Of a stretch of 36,384 bases of DNA, positions 23,176-32,661 are shown one piece after another (position 1 is the first letter of the stretch; each line of letters begins with the position of its first letter). This DNA comes from Muribaculaceae bacterium Zag1 (lineage in GTDB: Bacteria; Bacteroidota; Bacteroidia; Bacteroidales; Muribaculaceae). The notes below the pieces were generated by a model. That model was given only the letters and a program-made list of their open reading frames with translations. It was not told the origin of the DNA and made no database searches. The stretch covers positions 25,290-61,673 of the forward strand of contig NWBJ01000039.1 of assembly GCA_002633115.1 (NCBI GenBank), in the 5' to 3' direction. The position numbers were made by a program, and so were the translations under genes.

Positions 23176-25383
23176 TTATTTGTGCACTACGCGGTCGTTG
23201 AGCTCGGCGAGCTTGGCTTTGTTCCAGCGCTCGGTGGTACCAACGAGGTAGCCGGTGATGCGTTGCAGCTTGTCGATCGAGTGGCCACCGCAGCGAGGGC
23301 ATGTGTCGAGCGATGCCTGGGCATCTTCGTAGCCACAGTCCATGCAGCGGTTGCGATTGTGATTGACTGAGCAGTAGCCGATGTCGTACTTGTCCATCAG
23401 GTCAACGATGTTGGCGATGGCTTCGGGATTGTGGGTGGCATCGCCGTCGATTTCGACATAGAAGATGTGTCCGCCGCGAGTCATCTCGTGATAGGGAGCC
23501 TCGATTTTGGCTTTGTGGCGCGGTGAGCAGTGATAGTACACAGGCACATGGTTAGAGTTGGTGTAGTATTCCTTGTCGGTGATGCCGGGGATTACGCCAA
23601 ATTTCTTCTTGTCCTTGGCGGTGAACTTGCCAGAGAGACCTTCGGCCGGAGTGGCGAGCACTGAGAAGTTGTGGCCGTAGCGTTCTGAGAAGCTGTTGGC
23701 GCGACTGCGCATGAAGCTCACAATCTTCAGACCAAGCTCTTGAGCCTCTTCCGACTCGCCATGGTGCTTACCGATGAGGGCAATCAGGCATTCGGCCAGA
23801 CCGATGAAGCCAATGCCGAGGGTGCCTTGGTTGATTACAGACTCGACTGTGTCATCACGGTCGAGATTCTCGGCTCCAAGCCAAAGACGCGACATGAGCA
23901 GTGGGAATTGCTTGGCGAGAGCGGTCTTCTGGAAATCATAGCGGTCGCAGAGTTGGTGAGCTGCAACCTCGAGGAGTTGGTCGAGCTTCTTGAAGAATAT
24001 CACGATTCTTTCCTCCTTGTCTTGGATTTCCATGCACTCGATGGCAAGCCGCACGATGTTGAGGGTGGTGAAGCTGAGGTTGCCACGGCCGATCGAGGTC
24101 TTTTCGCCAAAGCGGTTCTCAAACACGCGGGTGCGGCAGCCCATGGTTGCTACCTCGTAGCGATAGCGCTCGGGGTCGTCGGCGCGCCATTTCTCATGCT
24201 GGTTGAATGAGGCGTCGAGGTTGACGAAGTTGGGGAAGAAACGGCGAGCCGTCACCTTGCAAGCCAATTGATACAGGTCGTAGTTGCGGTCCTCGGGCAG
24301 ATAGCTCACGCCGCGTTTTTTCTTCCAGATTTGGATGGGGAAGATGGCAGTTGCTCCGTTGCCTACGCCCTCATAGGTGCTGTTGAGCACCTCGCGGATG
24401 ATGCAGCGACCCTCGGCCGAGGTGTCGGTGCCGTAGTTGATCGAACTAAACACTACCTGGTTGCCACCGCGCGAGTGGATGGTATTCATGTTGTGGATGA
24501 ATGCCTCCATGGCTTGGTGCACGCGGCCGACGGTGCGATTGATGGCGTGCTGCTTATAGCGCTCGTCGCCGCTCAGGCCCTCGAGGTCTTTCTTCAGATA
24601 GTCATCGATAGGGGCTTGATAGAGGTGAGCCAGGTCGAGGCCAGTGAAATCCTCGATGGTCTTTACCTCTTCGATATAGGATGAGCGCACAAAGGGAGCC
24701 AGATAGAAATCAAAAGCCGGGATGGCTTGACCGCCATGCATTTCGTTTTGGGCAGTCTCCATCGAGATGCAACTGATGATGCTGGCAGTCTCGATGCGCT
24801 TGGCCGGGCGAGATTCGCCATGGCCAGCCACAAAACCGTATTTAAGGATTTTGTCCAATGGGTGCTGCACGCAGGTGAGGCTCTTGGTGGGATAGTAGTC
24901 CTTGTCGTGGATGTGCAGATAGTTGCCATTCACAGCCTCGCGAGCCTCGGGCGACAACAAATAATCATCGACAAAGGGCTTGGTGCTCTCGCTGGCGAAT
25001 TTCATCATCATGCCGGCAGGAGATTCGGCATTCATGTTGGCGTTTTCGCGAGTGATATCGTTGCTCTTGGCCTCGATGATCTGTAGGAAAATGTCGCGAG
25101 TCTTGGCCTGTCGTGCGATGCTGCGCTGGTCGCGATAGGCGATGTATTTCTTAGCCACCTCCTTGCGGGGACTGTTCATCAGCTCAAGCTCCACGCGGTC
25201 TTGGATTTCCTCGACGGTCATCTGCTCGTTGCCAGTGATGCCGATGCGGTCGGCGATCTTCTCAATGAGAGAATCGTCTTCGCCGAGCTCGGTTTGGAGC
25301 ATGGCCTTGCGGATAGCGGCCTTAATCTTCTCTTCGTTGTATCCAACGATGCGCCCATCGCGCTTAACTACGGTTTGTATCAT
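23176..25383 (-). CDS. nrdD: Anaerobic (class III) ribonucleoside-triphosphate reductase
   Basis: This oxygen-sensitive glycyl-radical enzyme makes deoxynucleotides without oxygen. The 735 residues begin with an ATP-cone allosteric domain (IQTVVKRDGRIVGYNEEKIK, to about 95). The C-terminus holds a zinc site of two CxxC pairs (CMDCGYE and CPRCGG, near 680-700) and the radical glycine G711 in QRITGYLVGTTERW. Substrate-site cysteines lie in the central barrel (SCISMETAQNEMHGG region and later). It is followed by its activase nrdG. A promoter match lies 33 bp upstream (25416-25445), and direct repeats are found about 120-200 bp upstream. Confidence 0.96.
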   Translation of the reverse strand: MIQTVVKRDGRIVGYNEEKIKAAIRKAMLQTELGEDDSLIEKIADRIGITGNEQMTVEEIQDRVELELMNSPRKEVAKKYIAYRDQRSIARQAKTRDIFLQIIEAKSNDITRENANMNAESPAGMMMKFASESTKPFVDDYLLSPEAREAVNGNYLHIHDKDYYPTKSLTCVQHPLDKILKYGFVAGHGESRPAKRIETASIISCISMETAQNEMHGGQAIPAFDFYLAPFVRSSYIEEVKTIEDFTGLDLAHLYQAPIDDYLKKDLEGLSGDERYKQHAINRTVGRVHQAMEAFIHNMNTIHSRGGNQVVFSSINYGTDTSAEGRCIIREVLNSTYEGVGNGATAIFPIQIWKKKRGVSYLPEDRNYDLYQLACKVTARRFFPNFVNLDASFNQHEKWRADDPERYRYEVATMGCRTRVFENRFGEKTSIGRGNLSFTTLNIVRLAIECMEIQDKEERIVIFFKKLDQLLEVAAHQLCDRYDFQKTALAKQFPLLMSRLWLGAENLDRDDTVESVINQGTLGIGFIGLAECLIALIGKHHGESEEAQELGLKIVSFMRSRANSFSERYGHNFSVLATPAEGLSGKFTAKDKKKFGVIPGITDKEYYTNSNHVPVYYHCSPRHKAKIEAPYHEMTRGGHIFYVEIDGDATHNPEAIANIVDLMDKYDIGYCSVNHNRNRCMDCGYEDAQASLDTCPRCGGHSIDKLQRITGYLVGTTERWNKAKLAELNDRVVHK

Positions 25384-25415
25384 GGTCGGGTAGGTATCTA
25401 GTTGATTTGTGTGTG

Positions 25416-25445
25416 CAAAGTTAATAAATAATCTTCTAATACAAC
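25416..25445 (-). promoter_or_regulatory. Likely promoter of nrdD-nrdG
   Basis: TAACTTTG (25423-25416, minus strand) fits the -7 consensus. GTTG (25445-25442) about 18 bp upstream is a fair -33 match. The transcript would start close to the nrdD ATG, leaving a leader of about 25 nt. Confidence 0.6.
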
Positions 25446-25504
25446 AATAAAAGTTGGAGAAAAGTTATCTACAAATTAAGATTTAGCTTTTGCAGGGATT
25501 TTCT

Positions 25505-25586
25505 TTTTGGAAAACTTTTTGGAGATTATTGATTTTTAAGTAGTTGATTTATAGGATTTTGAAAAATATTTTGGAAAACTTTTGGA
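25505..25586. repeat. Direct repeats upstream of nrdD
   Basis: TTTTGGAAAACTTTTTGGA (25505-25523) recurs as TTTTGGAAAACTTTTGGA (25569-25586), 64 bp away. The stretch 25446-25613 is otherwise A/T-rich and non-coding. It contains TTATCTACA (25465-25473), one base off a DnaA box, which may be chance. Confidence 0.6.
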
Positions 25587-25613
25587 AAATTCAAAAATTC
25601 GTAAGTGACACAA

Positions 25614-25647
25614 AAAGAGAGCATTGACTTTCGTCAATGCTCTCTTT
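25614..25647. terminator. Terminator between glgP and nrdD
   Basis: Fifteen perfectly paired bases (25614-25628 with 25633-25647) enclose a TTTC loop. On the minus strand the stem runs into TTTTTG, which fits termination of the glycogen transcript. The plus strand also shows ATTATTTTT, so it can work both ways. Confidence 0.85.
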
Positions 25648-25661
25648 ATTATTTTTAGGGC

Positions 25662-25768
25662 CGTGCTACGCACTCGCCATCCGGGTCGACCTGATAGAAA
25701 CAACCCCTACGGGGTAGGCCGGGAGGGATGCTATCGCAGACTAGATGAAACAACCCCTACGGGGTAGA
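25662..25768. repeat. Palindromic repeat family B, double copy after glgP
   Basis: CGTGCTACGCACTCGCCAT (25662-25680) is followed by two copies of GAAACAACCCCTACGGGGTA, at 25697-25716 and 25747-25766, 50 bp apart. The GTGC/GCAC and ACCCC/GGGGT parts are small palindromes. Related copies are at 34390-34404 (partial) and 36325-36384 (with the second block inverted). Confidence 0.85.
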
Positions 25769-25772
25769 TCGA

Positions 25773-28337
25773 TTAGACCCAACGGGTGTAGGCGAAATCC
25801 TGGCGGTGCAGGAGCAGCGCGTCATTCCAGGGATAGATGCGGTAGCCGTAACGGAATACGCCGGGATCGGTGACTACGCCTTCGAGCTCGTAGGTGTAGA
25901 CGTTGCCGTCCTTCTTGACCACTGAGAATTGGCGCTTGTGCACGCGGCTTGCCACGCCATGCTCGATGCGGTCGGTGACCATCTCGACATGTAGGTCGTC
26001 GGCGATGCCGTTGGTGTCGATGACGATTTGGATCTTGAAGGTCGAACCGGTGGTGTCGTTTGACTGTACATCGTCGAGGGTCTTGATCTCAAGCACCTTC
26101 ACGCCGTCCCACTGCTGAGCGATGCTCTCCTTCCAAGCGGCGATGCGCTTAGCGAGGGCGAAGTTGTCGGCGATGAGGCGAGCTGACTGCTTAGCCTCGG
26201 GAGCATAGAAGCGCGAGATGTAGTCATCGAGCTGACGTTTCATGGTGAAGTGGGGAGCGATGTTGCCAATCGAGCGCTTGATGTACTGGATCCACTCGGG
26301 CGAATAGCCGCGCGAGTTCTTGGCGAAGTACAGAGGTATGATCTGGTTCTCGAGCATGTCGTAGATGGTGGCAGCGTCGAGTTTGTCTTGCTGGCTCTGG
26401 TCGGTGTAGGTGCGCTTCTCAGTGAGAGCCCAGCCAGCCTTGGTGTCAAACTGATAGCCTTCGTACCACCAGCCGTCCTTGACTGAGAAGTTGAGCACGC
26501 CGTTCATCTCGGCCTTTTCGCCAGATGTGCCGGATGCCTCAAGCGGACGCGTGGGGGTGTTGAGCCAGATGTCAACGCCAGTGACGAGACGCTTGGCTAC
26601 GATCATGTTGTAATCCTCGAGGAAGATGATCTTGCCTTGGAACTGGGGCATGTGGCTGATCTCGACGATGCGCTTAATCAGGCCCTGGCCAGCGCCGTCG
26701 GCGGGGTGAGCCTTGCCCGAGAAGATGAACTGCACGGGGAACTGAGGATTGTTGACAATCTTGTCGAGACGCTCGAGGTCGGTGAAGAGCAGGTGAGCGC
26801 GCTTGTAGGTGGCAAAGCGGCGAGCGAAACCGATGATGAGAGCGTTGGGGTTGATCTTCTCAACAATTTTCACAACTGCTGAGGGGTCGCCAGCGTTGGC
26901 CAGCCACTTCTCGCGGAAGTCGCGCTTGACAAAGTTGATGAACTTGTTCTTCAGAGTCATACGCATGTTCCAGATCTCCTCGTCTGAGCACTTGAAGATG
27001 CCCTTCCAGTACTCGGGGTCGCTCTGGTGGTCAAACATCTCGAGGCCGAGCTTCTTGGCGTAGAATTCTTTCCACTCCGAAGCAGCCCAAGTGGGCATGT
27101 GCACACCGTTGGTGACGTAGCCTACGTGGCTCTCTTCCCAGCTGTAGCCTTTCCATACGCCAGCAAACATCTTCTTTGACACCTCGCCGTGGAGCCAGCT
27201 TACGCCGTTGGCTTCTTGGCAAGTGTTGAGAGCGAATACGCTCATCGAGAAGCGGTCGTTGGTGTCGGGATTTTCGCGACCCATGTTCATCAGGTCCTTC
27301 CACTCGATGCCGAGTTTCTGGGGATATTCGCCGAGGTATTTTCCGAAGAGGGTCTCGTCAAAATAGTCGTGGCCAGCGGGCACGGGGGTGTGAACGGTGT
27401 AGAGCGAAGATGCGCGCACCACCTCGAGGGCCTGGTTGAAGGTTAGGCCCTCTTCTTGCACATAGTGCACGAGGCGCTGCAGGTTGAGCAGTGCAGCATG
27501 GCCCTCGTTGGCGTGATAGAGCTGGGTCTTGATGCCGAGCTTCTTGAGCATGAGCATGCCGCCGATGCCGAGCAGGTATTCCTGCTTGATGCGGTTTTCC
27601 CAATCGCCGCCGTAGAGCTGGTGGGTGATTGAGCGATCATACTCGCTGTTCATGTCAAAGTCGGTATCCATCAGGTACAGCTTCATGCGGCCCACATTGA
27701 CGCGCCAGATGTGGCTGTAGATGATGCGGCCGGGATAGGGCACCTCGAGGATCATCGGGCGACCATTCTCGTCCATCACTTGCTCGATGGGGAGCTGGTT
27801 GAAGTTTTGAGCCTCATAGTTGGCCACCTGCTGGCCATCGACGCTGAGGCTCTGGGTAAAGTAGCCATAGCGATAGAGGAAGCCCACTGCTGTCATGTCG
27901 ACGCGGCTGTCGCTGGCCTCTTTGATGTAGTCGCCAGCGAGGACGCCCAGACCGCCAGAATAAATCTTGAGGCAGTTGCAAAGACCATACTCCATCGAGA
28001 AATAAGAAACCGATGGGATGTCATCGCGCATGGGCTGGCTCATGTAGTCGAGAAAATCGGCGTGTGCTTTGCGGATGCGAGCCATCAGGGCCTCGTCGGC
28101 CATGATTTCTTGGAGGCGCTCGCTCGAGAGCTGTTGGAGAAGCATAATGGGATTTTCTCCGGTGGAACGCCACAGGTCGGGGTTGAGTTCGCGGAAGAGC
28201 GATTTGCCCTCGCTGTTCCATACCCACCAAAGATTGCGTGCGATCTCATCGAGAGGCTTAAGCTGGGTTGGGAGCTCGGCCTTGACGGTGATGTCGCGCC
28301 ATACGGGAGAATTAGTGTTGCTTACAGGAAGTTTCAT
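25773..28337 (-). CDS. glgP: Alpha-glucan phosphorylase (GT35, DUF3417-containing)
   Basis: The enzyme removes glucose from glycogen or maltodextrin ends as glucose 1-phosphate, using pyridoxal phosphate. The 854-residue product opens with the N-terminal DUF3417 region ([25 protein letters not shown]), then [28 protein letters not shown]. The cofactor lysine is in [20 protein letters not shown] near residue 602, where relatives commonly have GTSGMKAAMNG. This is the prokaryotic glgP subgroup, not the E. coli MalP type. It lies 36 bp downstream of glycogen synthase on the same strand, so storage and breakdown enzymes share one transcript. The terminator at 25614-25647 follows, beyond repeat family B. 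Confidence 0.93.
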   Translation of the reverse strand: MKLPVSNTNSPVWRDITVKAELPTQLKPLDEIARNLWWVWNSEGKSLFRELNPDLWRSTGENPIMLLQQLSSERLQEIMADEALMARIRKAHADFLDYMSQPMRDDIPSVSYFSMEYGLCNCLKIYSGGLGVLAGDYIKEASDSRVDMTAVGFLYRYGYFTQSLSVDGQQVANYEAQNFNQLPIEQVMDENGRPMILEVPYPGRIIYSHIWRVNVGRMKLYLMDTDFDMNSEYDRSITHQLYGGDWENRIKQEYLLGIGGMLMLKKLGIKTQLYHANEGHAALLNLQRLVHYVQEEGLTFNQALEVVRASSLYTVHTPVPAGHDYFDETLFGKYLGEYPQKLGIEWKDLMNMGRENPDTNDRFSMSVFALNTCQEANGVSWLHGEVSKKMFAGVWKGYSWEESHVGYVTNGVHMPTWAASEWKEFYAKKLGLEMFDHQSDPEYWKGIFKCSDEEIWNMRMTLKNKFINFVKRDFREKWLANAGDPSAVVKIVEKINPNALIIGFARRFATYKRAHLLFTDLERLDKIVNNPQFPVQFIFSGKAHPADGAGQGLIKRIVEISHMPQFQGKIIFLEDYNMIVAKRLVTGVDIWLNTPTRPLEASGTSGEKAEMNGVLNFSVKDGWWYEGYQFDTKAGWALTEKRTYTDQSQQDKLDAATIYDMLENQIIPLYFAKNSRGYSPEWIQYIKRSIGNIAPHFTMKRQLDDYISRFYAPEAKQSARLIADNFALAKRIAAWKESIAQQWDGVKVLEIKTLDDVQSNDTTGSTFKIQIVIDTNGIADDLHVEMVTDRIEHGVASRVHKRQFSVVKKDGNVYTYELEGVVTDPGVFRYGYRIYPWNDALLLHRQDFAYTRWV

Positions 28338-28373
28338 AAGCTTTGTTTCGAAGTTATTACTTAAGTGTCAATA

Positions 28374-30032
28374 TCAAATCTGGAATCTCGCCTGCTCGTT
28401 GGTGAGGGCGATCTGGTAAGCCTTGATGTAGTACTCGATGAAGTAGCTCCATGAGGCTTTCTGGGCAGTGGCGCGCGCGGCCTTGGCGATGGCTGCTTGT
28501 TGGCGAGCGGTAGCCGAGGTGAGGGCGAGGAGGTCAGAGGCGATGGCTTCTTTCACTTGTTCGTAGTCGAAGTCTCCGCGCTTCTCCACCTTCACGCCGC
28601 ATGCGCTGAAGTCGTTGGGGAAAGTTGAGAGTACCCACTGTCCGAAACCGGAGAGCGAGGTGGTGATTGTCGGCACGCCGAATGCCACGCTTTCGAGCGG
28701 GGTGTAGCCCCAAGGCTCGTAGTATGAGGGAAAGACGGTGGCATCGATGCCGGGGAGCAGGGCGTAATAGGTAAAGTCGAATATGCCGTCGCAGCCGTTG
28801 AGGTAGCAAGGCACATAGATCATATCGACTCGCGAGGTGGCGATGTTGGCGAATCCGATTTGGTGGATGCGCCCCAGGATAGCATCGTCATAGGGATTAT
28901 TCACTGTGTGGGTGATCACTGGGTCGGGGAGGCGCTTGGTCTCTTTGAGACTGAGAGCTCGAGCCAAGTCGGCGCGAGGCTCTTTGGTCCACGCCGGCAC
29001 CATCACGAAAGCTAGAACCTTGCGGTTGGGCTTGAGCTGGGCCAGACGCTTGGCTGAATCCAAGAATAGGTCGATGCCTTTGTTGCGGAACTCGCAACGC
29101 CCCGAAGTCGCCACGATGAAGGTGTCGTCAGAGTAGGCGCGGCCGGTCAGCGCGGCAGCCACATCCATCAGGCGCTTGCGAGCCTTGGAGCGGGCGGCCG
29201 GGAATTGCCGTGGGGTGGGCACGAAATTCTCCTCGAATCCGTTGGGCGTCACCACATCGGGCTTGCGGCCCAGCAGTTGTTCGCACTCGCGGGCCGTAAC
29301 ATCGCTGACGGTGGTAAAGCAGTCCGCTTGGAGAGCGGCAGCCTTTTCAAGCGAATGCTTTGACTGCATGTTGAGCTCGCCAGCCATCTGGTCGCCATTG
29401 TATCCTGGGAGATAGTCGTAGAGGGGCTTGCCGTTGCCGCAGATGCTGCGTCCGATCGAGGTGGCGTGGGTGGTAAATACGGTAGCAGCCTCGGGCAGCC
29501 TATCCTTTATATATAGGAGGCCCATGCCGGTGGTCCACTCGTCAAAGTGAGCAATCACGCGCTTGCCGCTCTTTATGCCGTAGAATTTGGCCAAGTCCTC
29601 GACCACAATCCCGGCGGCGTGGCCGAAAGCGCAGGCCTCGTCATAGTCTCCGTAAGCGTGGAGCGAATCCACGCCGAAGAGCTCCCACATGCGGGCATAC
29701 AGGTCGTTTTTGACATCATACATGCCTTTGAAGTCGACCAGGATGGCCAATGGCTGGCCGGGGATGTCCCAGCGGCCCACTCTCACCTTCACACCTTGCG
29801 GGAGCCACAGCTGGTGGCGCCACTGGGCGAGCTCTTGGGAATCCTCAATGAAATAAGGCGAGGGATTGGCATCAGACCAGACATCTGGGCCGATGAATAT
29901 AACCTTATCGCCGAAGTATTTCTTCAGGGTTTTGGCCTTAGTGGAGAGGACGGTGTAAATGCCACCCACTTTATTGCAAACTTCCCAACTCGTCTCTACT
30001 AGCAAGTCGAAATCCAGAGTTGAAATCTCCAT
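28374..30032 (-). CDS. Glycogen synthase, GT3 (eukaryote-type GYS-like)
   Basis: The enzyme extends glycogen from a nucleotide-activated glucose donor. The 552-residue product shows the GT3 opening FDLLVETSWEVCNKVGGIYT and the conserved HFDEWTTGMGLLYIK and TTHATSIGRSICGNG. The C-terminal E-x7-E motif is in YYEPWGYTPLESVAFG near residues 438-446. The family is that of animal and fungal glycogen synthases, not GlgA (GT5), and is known in Bacteroidetes. An in-frame ATG 36 nt further upstream lies on top of the promoter -7 element (30073-30066), so it would not be transcribed. The ATG at 30032 is therefore the start. It heads the operon with glgP and diverges from galK. Confidence 0.92.
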   Translation of the reverse strand: MEISTLDFDLLVETSWEVCNKVGGIYTVLSTKAKTLKKYFGDKVIFIGPDVWSDANPSPYFIEDSQELAQWRHQLWLPQGVKVRVGRWDIPGQPLAILVDFKGMYDVKNDLYARMWELFGVDSLHAYGDYDEACAFGHAAGIVVEDLAKFYGIKSGKRVIAHFDEWTTGMGLLYIKDRLPEAATVFTTHATSIGRSICGNGKPLYDYLPGYNGDQMAGELNMQSKHSLEKAAALQADCFTTVSDVTARECEQLLGRKPDVVTPNGFEENFVPTPRQFPAARSKARKRLMDVAAALTGRAYSDDTFIVATSGRCEFRNKGIDLFLDSAKRLAQLKPNRKVLAFVMVPAWTKEPRADLARALSLKETKRLPDPVITHTVNNPYDDAILGRIHQIGFANIATSRVDMIYVPCYLNGCDGIFDFTYYALLPGIDATVFPSYYEPWGYTPLESVAFGVPTITTSLSGFGQWVLSTFPNDFSACGVKVEKRGDFDYEQVKEAIASDLLALTSATARQQAAIAKAARATAQKASWSYFIEYYIKAYQIALTNEQARFQI

Positions 30033-30065
30033 AGAAATTATTGTATATTCTTTTTTTACCGAGCG

Positions 30066-30097
30066 CAAAGTTAGTGATTTTTTACGAGATAAACAAA
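30066..30097 (-). promoter_or_regulatory. Bacteroidetes-type promoter for glycogen synthase-glgP
   Basis: TTTG (30097-30094), a 20-bp spacer and TAACTTTG (30073-30066) match the consensus on the minus strand. It settles the glycogen synthase start at 30032, about 34 bp downstream of the -7 element. Confidence 0.78.
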
Positions 30098-30241
30098 CCC
30101 TGAGGGAAAAACAGAGAAAAGTGTTACATTATGTGAGAGGAAAAAATGAAAACCTGATGGTTTATTTGCTCCAAAATGAGCAATTTGTGCCATTTTTGCT
30201 AAATTTAATTCAAGAATGAGAAGATTCTGTAAAATAATGAC

Positions 30242-30249
30242 TAACTTTG
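30242..30249 (+). promoter_or_regulatory. Likely -7 element of the galK operon
   Basis: TAACTTTG fits TAnnTTTG on the plus strand. No TTTG lies at the right spacing upstream, so the -33 part is weak. The implied leader of about 160 nt contains the 9-bp minisatellite at 30273-30364. Confidence 0.6.
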
Positions 30250-30272
30250 TGACGTTCCAAAAAGAGGATTAA

Positions 30273-30364
30273 TAGGAATCCTAGGACTCTTAGGAATCCT
30301 ATAAAGCCTAGGACTCTTTGGAATCCTAGGGATTTTAGGAATCTTAGGAATCCTAGGGATCCTA
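30273..30364 (+). repeat. Ten-unit 9-bp minisatellite (TAGGAATCC-type) in the galK leader
   Basis: Ten contiguous 9-bp units run from 30273 to 30362 plus TA. TAGGAATCC occurs three times exactly. Variants are TAGGACTCT (twice), TATAAAGCC, TTGGAATCC, TAGGGATTT, TAGGAATCT and TAGGGATCC. Neighbouring units can pair with each other (AGGAnTCCT pattern). It lies between the promoter and the ATG, so it would be in the mRNA leader. Confidence 0.92.
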
Positions 30365-30415
30365 CCCTGCAGCCCCTATAGTACAACCCATAACATCAAT
30401 ATACCAACAAATCAC

Positions 30416-31546
30416 ATGGAAAATAAAATCCGCGCTGAGTTCAGCAAGCATTTCCCTGGCACGATGTACGCATCGGCCGGCCGTATCAACCTCATCGGTG
30501 AGCACACCGACTACAATGGGGGCTTCGTATTCCCCGGAGCTATCGACAAATGCATCATGGCCGAAGTAAAGCCCAACGGGCTCGGCAAGGTGCGCCTCTT
30601 CTCTATCGACATCGACGAATACTGCGAGTTCGGCCTCAACGAGGAGGATGCTCCTGAGCAGCAGTGGGCACGCTACATCTTCGGCGTATGCCGCGAGTTC
30701 ATCAAGCGTGGCGGCAAGGTCGAGGGATTCGACGCCGCTTTCGCCGGCAATGTGCCTCTGGGCGCTGGCCTCTCATCTTCGGCCGCCCTCGAGAGCTGCT
30801 TCGCTTTCGCCATCAACGATATGTTCAACGACAACAGCTTCCCCAAGATGGAGCTCGCCAAGATCGGCCAGAGCACCGAGCATAACTATTGCGGTGTGAA
30901 GTGCGGCATCATGGACCAGTTCGCTTCTGTCTTCGGCAAGAAGGACCAGCTCATCCGCCTCGACTGCCGTTCGCTCGAGTACGAGTACTTCCCGATGAAG
31001 CTCGACGGCTACAGCCTGGTACTCGTTGACTCGCGCGTTAAGCACGAGCTCGTTGACTCGCCCTACAACAAGCGTCGCGAATCATGCGAGCGCGTAGCCA
31101 AGAAGCTCGGCCTCGAGACCCTGCGCGATGCAACATTCGAGGATCTCGACCGCATCCAAAACGAAATCAGCGCCGAAGACTACAAGCGCGCTCACTTCGT
31201 AATCGGTGAGAAGCAGAGAGTGCTCGACGTGTGCGACGCCCTAACCAAGGGCGACCTCGAGACCGTAGGCCAGCGCATGTATCAGACCCACGAAGGCCTG
31301 TCGAAGGAATATGAGGTGAGCTGCGAAGAGCTCGACTTCCTCAACGACATCGCCAAGGAGTGCGGCGTGACTGGTTCGCGCATCATGGGCGGTGGCTTCG
31401 GCGGCTGCACCATCAACCTGGTCAAGAACGACCTGCACGACAAGTTTATCGAGACCGCTAAGGTTAAATTCAACGAGAAATACGGCCACGAGCCCAAGGT
31501 GTACGACGTAATCCTCTCAGAGGGCGCACACCGTGTCGACGAATAA
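30416..31546 (+). CDS. galK: Galactokinase
   Basis: The enzyme phosphorylates galactose at C1 with ATP, opening the Leloir pathway. The 376-residue GHMP kinase has the galactose signature GRINLIGEHTDYNGGFVFP (22-40), the ATP loop PLGAGLSSSAALE near 113-125, and the third motif MGGGFGGCTINLV near 323-335. Length is normal. galM begins 1 bp after its stop. No galT or galE lies nearby. Codon use appears biased to C-ending codons compared with the flanking genes, as is common in well-expressed genes. The leader carries the 9-bp minisatellite. Confidence 0.95.
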   Translation: MENKIRAEFSKHFPGTMYASAGRINLIGEHTDYNGGFVFPGAIDKCIMAEVKPNGLGKVRLFSIDIDEYCEFGLNEEDAPEQQWARYIFGVCREFIKRGGKVEGFDAAFAGNVPLGAGLSSSAALESCFAFAINDMFNDNSFPKMELAKIGQSTEHNYCGVKCGIMDQFASVFGKKDQLIRLDCRSLEYEYFPMKLDGYSLVLVDSRVKHELVDSPYNKRRESCERVAKKLGLETLRDATFEDLDRIQNEISAEDYKRAHFVIGEKQRVLDVCDALTKGDLETVGQRMYQTHEGLSKEYEVSCEELDFLNDIAKECGVTGSRIMGGGFGGCTINLVKNDLHDKFIETAKVKFNEKYGHEPKVYDVILSEGAHRVDE

Positions 31547-31547
31547 T

Positions 31548-32606
31548 ATGACAGAGACAGATATGAGTTCGGAAATCAAAACTGTAGATACCAGCAAGGG
31601 TGTGGCTACGCTCGTGACGCTCACCAACAGCGTTGGCGCATCTGTCACCTTGTGCAGCATCGGCGCCGGCATCGTGGCTATCAATGTGCCCGACCGCAAT
31701 GGCAAGCTCGCCGATGTGGTGATTGGCTATCCCGAACCGGAATCGTATTTCTACGATGGCCCATGCTCGGGCAAGGTGCCCGGCCGCTATGCCAACCGCA
31801 TAGCCAATGGCGACCTGGTGGTCGATGGCAAGAAATACCAGCTCGCTATCAACAATGGCCCCAACGCATTGCACGGCGGTCCCGAGGGATTCCAAAATCA
31901 GATTTGGGAAACCAAGGTCGATGGCGACCAGGTGACATTTACCTATCGCGCCAAGGATGGCGAGGAGAATTATCCCGGCAATCTGGTGGCTCAGGCTATC
32001 TATACCTGGACTGACGATTGCGAACTGAAACTCGAACTCAAGGCTGAGGCTGATGCTCCGACGGTGATAAATCTCACCAACCACGCATATTTCAACCTCG
32101 CTGGCGAGAGCTCTGGCTCGGTGCTCAAGCAGCTGCTCAAGCTCAACGCTTCGCGCTTCTTGCCGACCGATGAGACCTTGATCCCCTCGGGCGAACTGGC
32201 ACCAGTGGCTGGCACTCCGATGGATTTCACCGAGATGCATGAGATTGGCCGTGACATGGGAGCCGACTATAAGCCTCTGATCAATGCCAAGGGTTATGAC
32301 CATTGCTTCGTAATCGATGATTATGAGCCTGGCAAGGAGAAAGTGGCTGCCGTGCTTGAGGATCCCGAATCGGGCCGCGTGCTCGAGGTGGTGACCGACC
32401 AGCCGGGCATCCAGGTCTACGCTGGCAATTTCCTCGAGGGTTCGCCCATGGGCAAGTCGGGACGTAGCTATCACGATTATGACGCCGTGGCCCTTGAGTG
32501 CCAAGATTTCCCAGATGCTCCGCATCAGCCAGGCTTCCCCTCGACTGTGCTGCGTCCTGGCGAGGAATATGACCGTACGATAAGATTCAAATTCTCAGTG
32601 AAATAA
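31548..32606 (+). CDS. galM: Aldose 1-epimerase (galactose mutarotase)
   Basis: The enzyme interconverts alpha and beta anomers of galactose or glucose and so supplies galactokinase. The 352 residues include GKVPGRYANRIANGDLVVDG, the NNGPNALHGGPEGF stretch with a substrate histidine, NLTNHAYFNLAGE with the catalytic histidine, and the catalytic glutamate in VALECQDFPDAPHQPGFPST. There is no lipoprotein or signal sequence, so this is a cytosolic form. ATG at 31548 lies 1 bp after the galK stop (TAATATG). ATG at 31563 is an alternative start. An in-frame start further upstream, inside galK, is unlikely. Confidence 0.94.
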   Translation: MTETDMSSEIKTVDTSKGVATLVTLTNSVGASVTLCSIGAGIVAINVPDRNGKLADVVIGYPEPESYFYDGPCSGKVPGRYANRIANGDLVVDGKKYQLAINNGPNALHGGPEGFQNQIWETKVDGDQVTFTYRAKDGEENYPGNLVAQAIYTWTDDCELKLELKAEADAPTVINLTNHAYFNLAGESSGSVLKQLLKLNASRFLPTDETLIPSGELAPVAGTPMDFTEMHEIGRDMGADYKPLINAKGYDHCFVIDDYEPGKEKVAAVLEDPESGRVLEVVTDQPGIQVYAGNFLEGSPMGKSGRSYHDYDAVALECQDFPDAPHQPGFPSTVLRPGEEYDRTIRFKFSVK

Positions 32607-32661
32607 GTTTTAATTTTCTGAGTAATCGCATCTTACAGATAGAAACTAAGACTGCTTTAAA

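Noticed and set aside
30273-30364. CRISPR array
   Set aside because: The 9-bp units are contiguous without spacers and there are no cas genes; it is a minisatellite.
31470-32525. Minus-strand open frame of about 351 codons opposite galM
   Set aside because: It covers galM, which has clear catalytic motifs. The antisense product has no recognisable domain.
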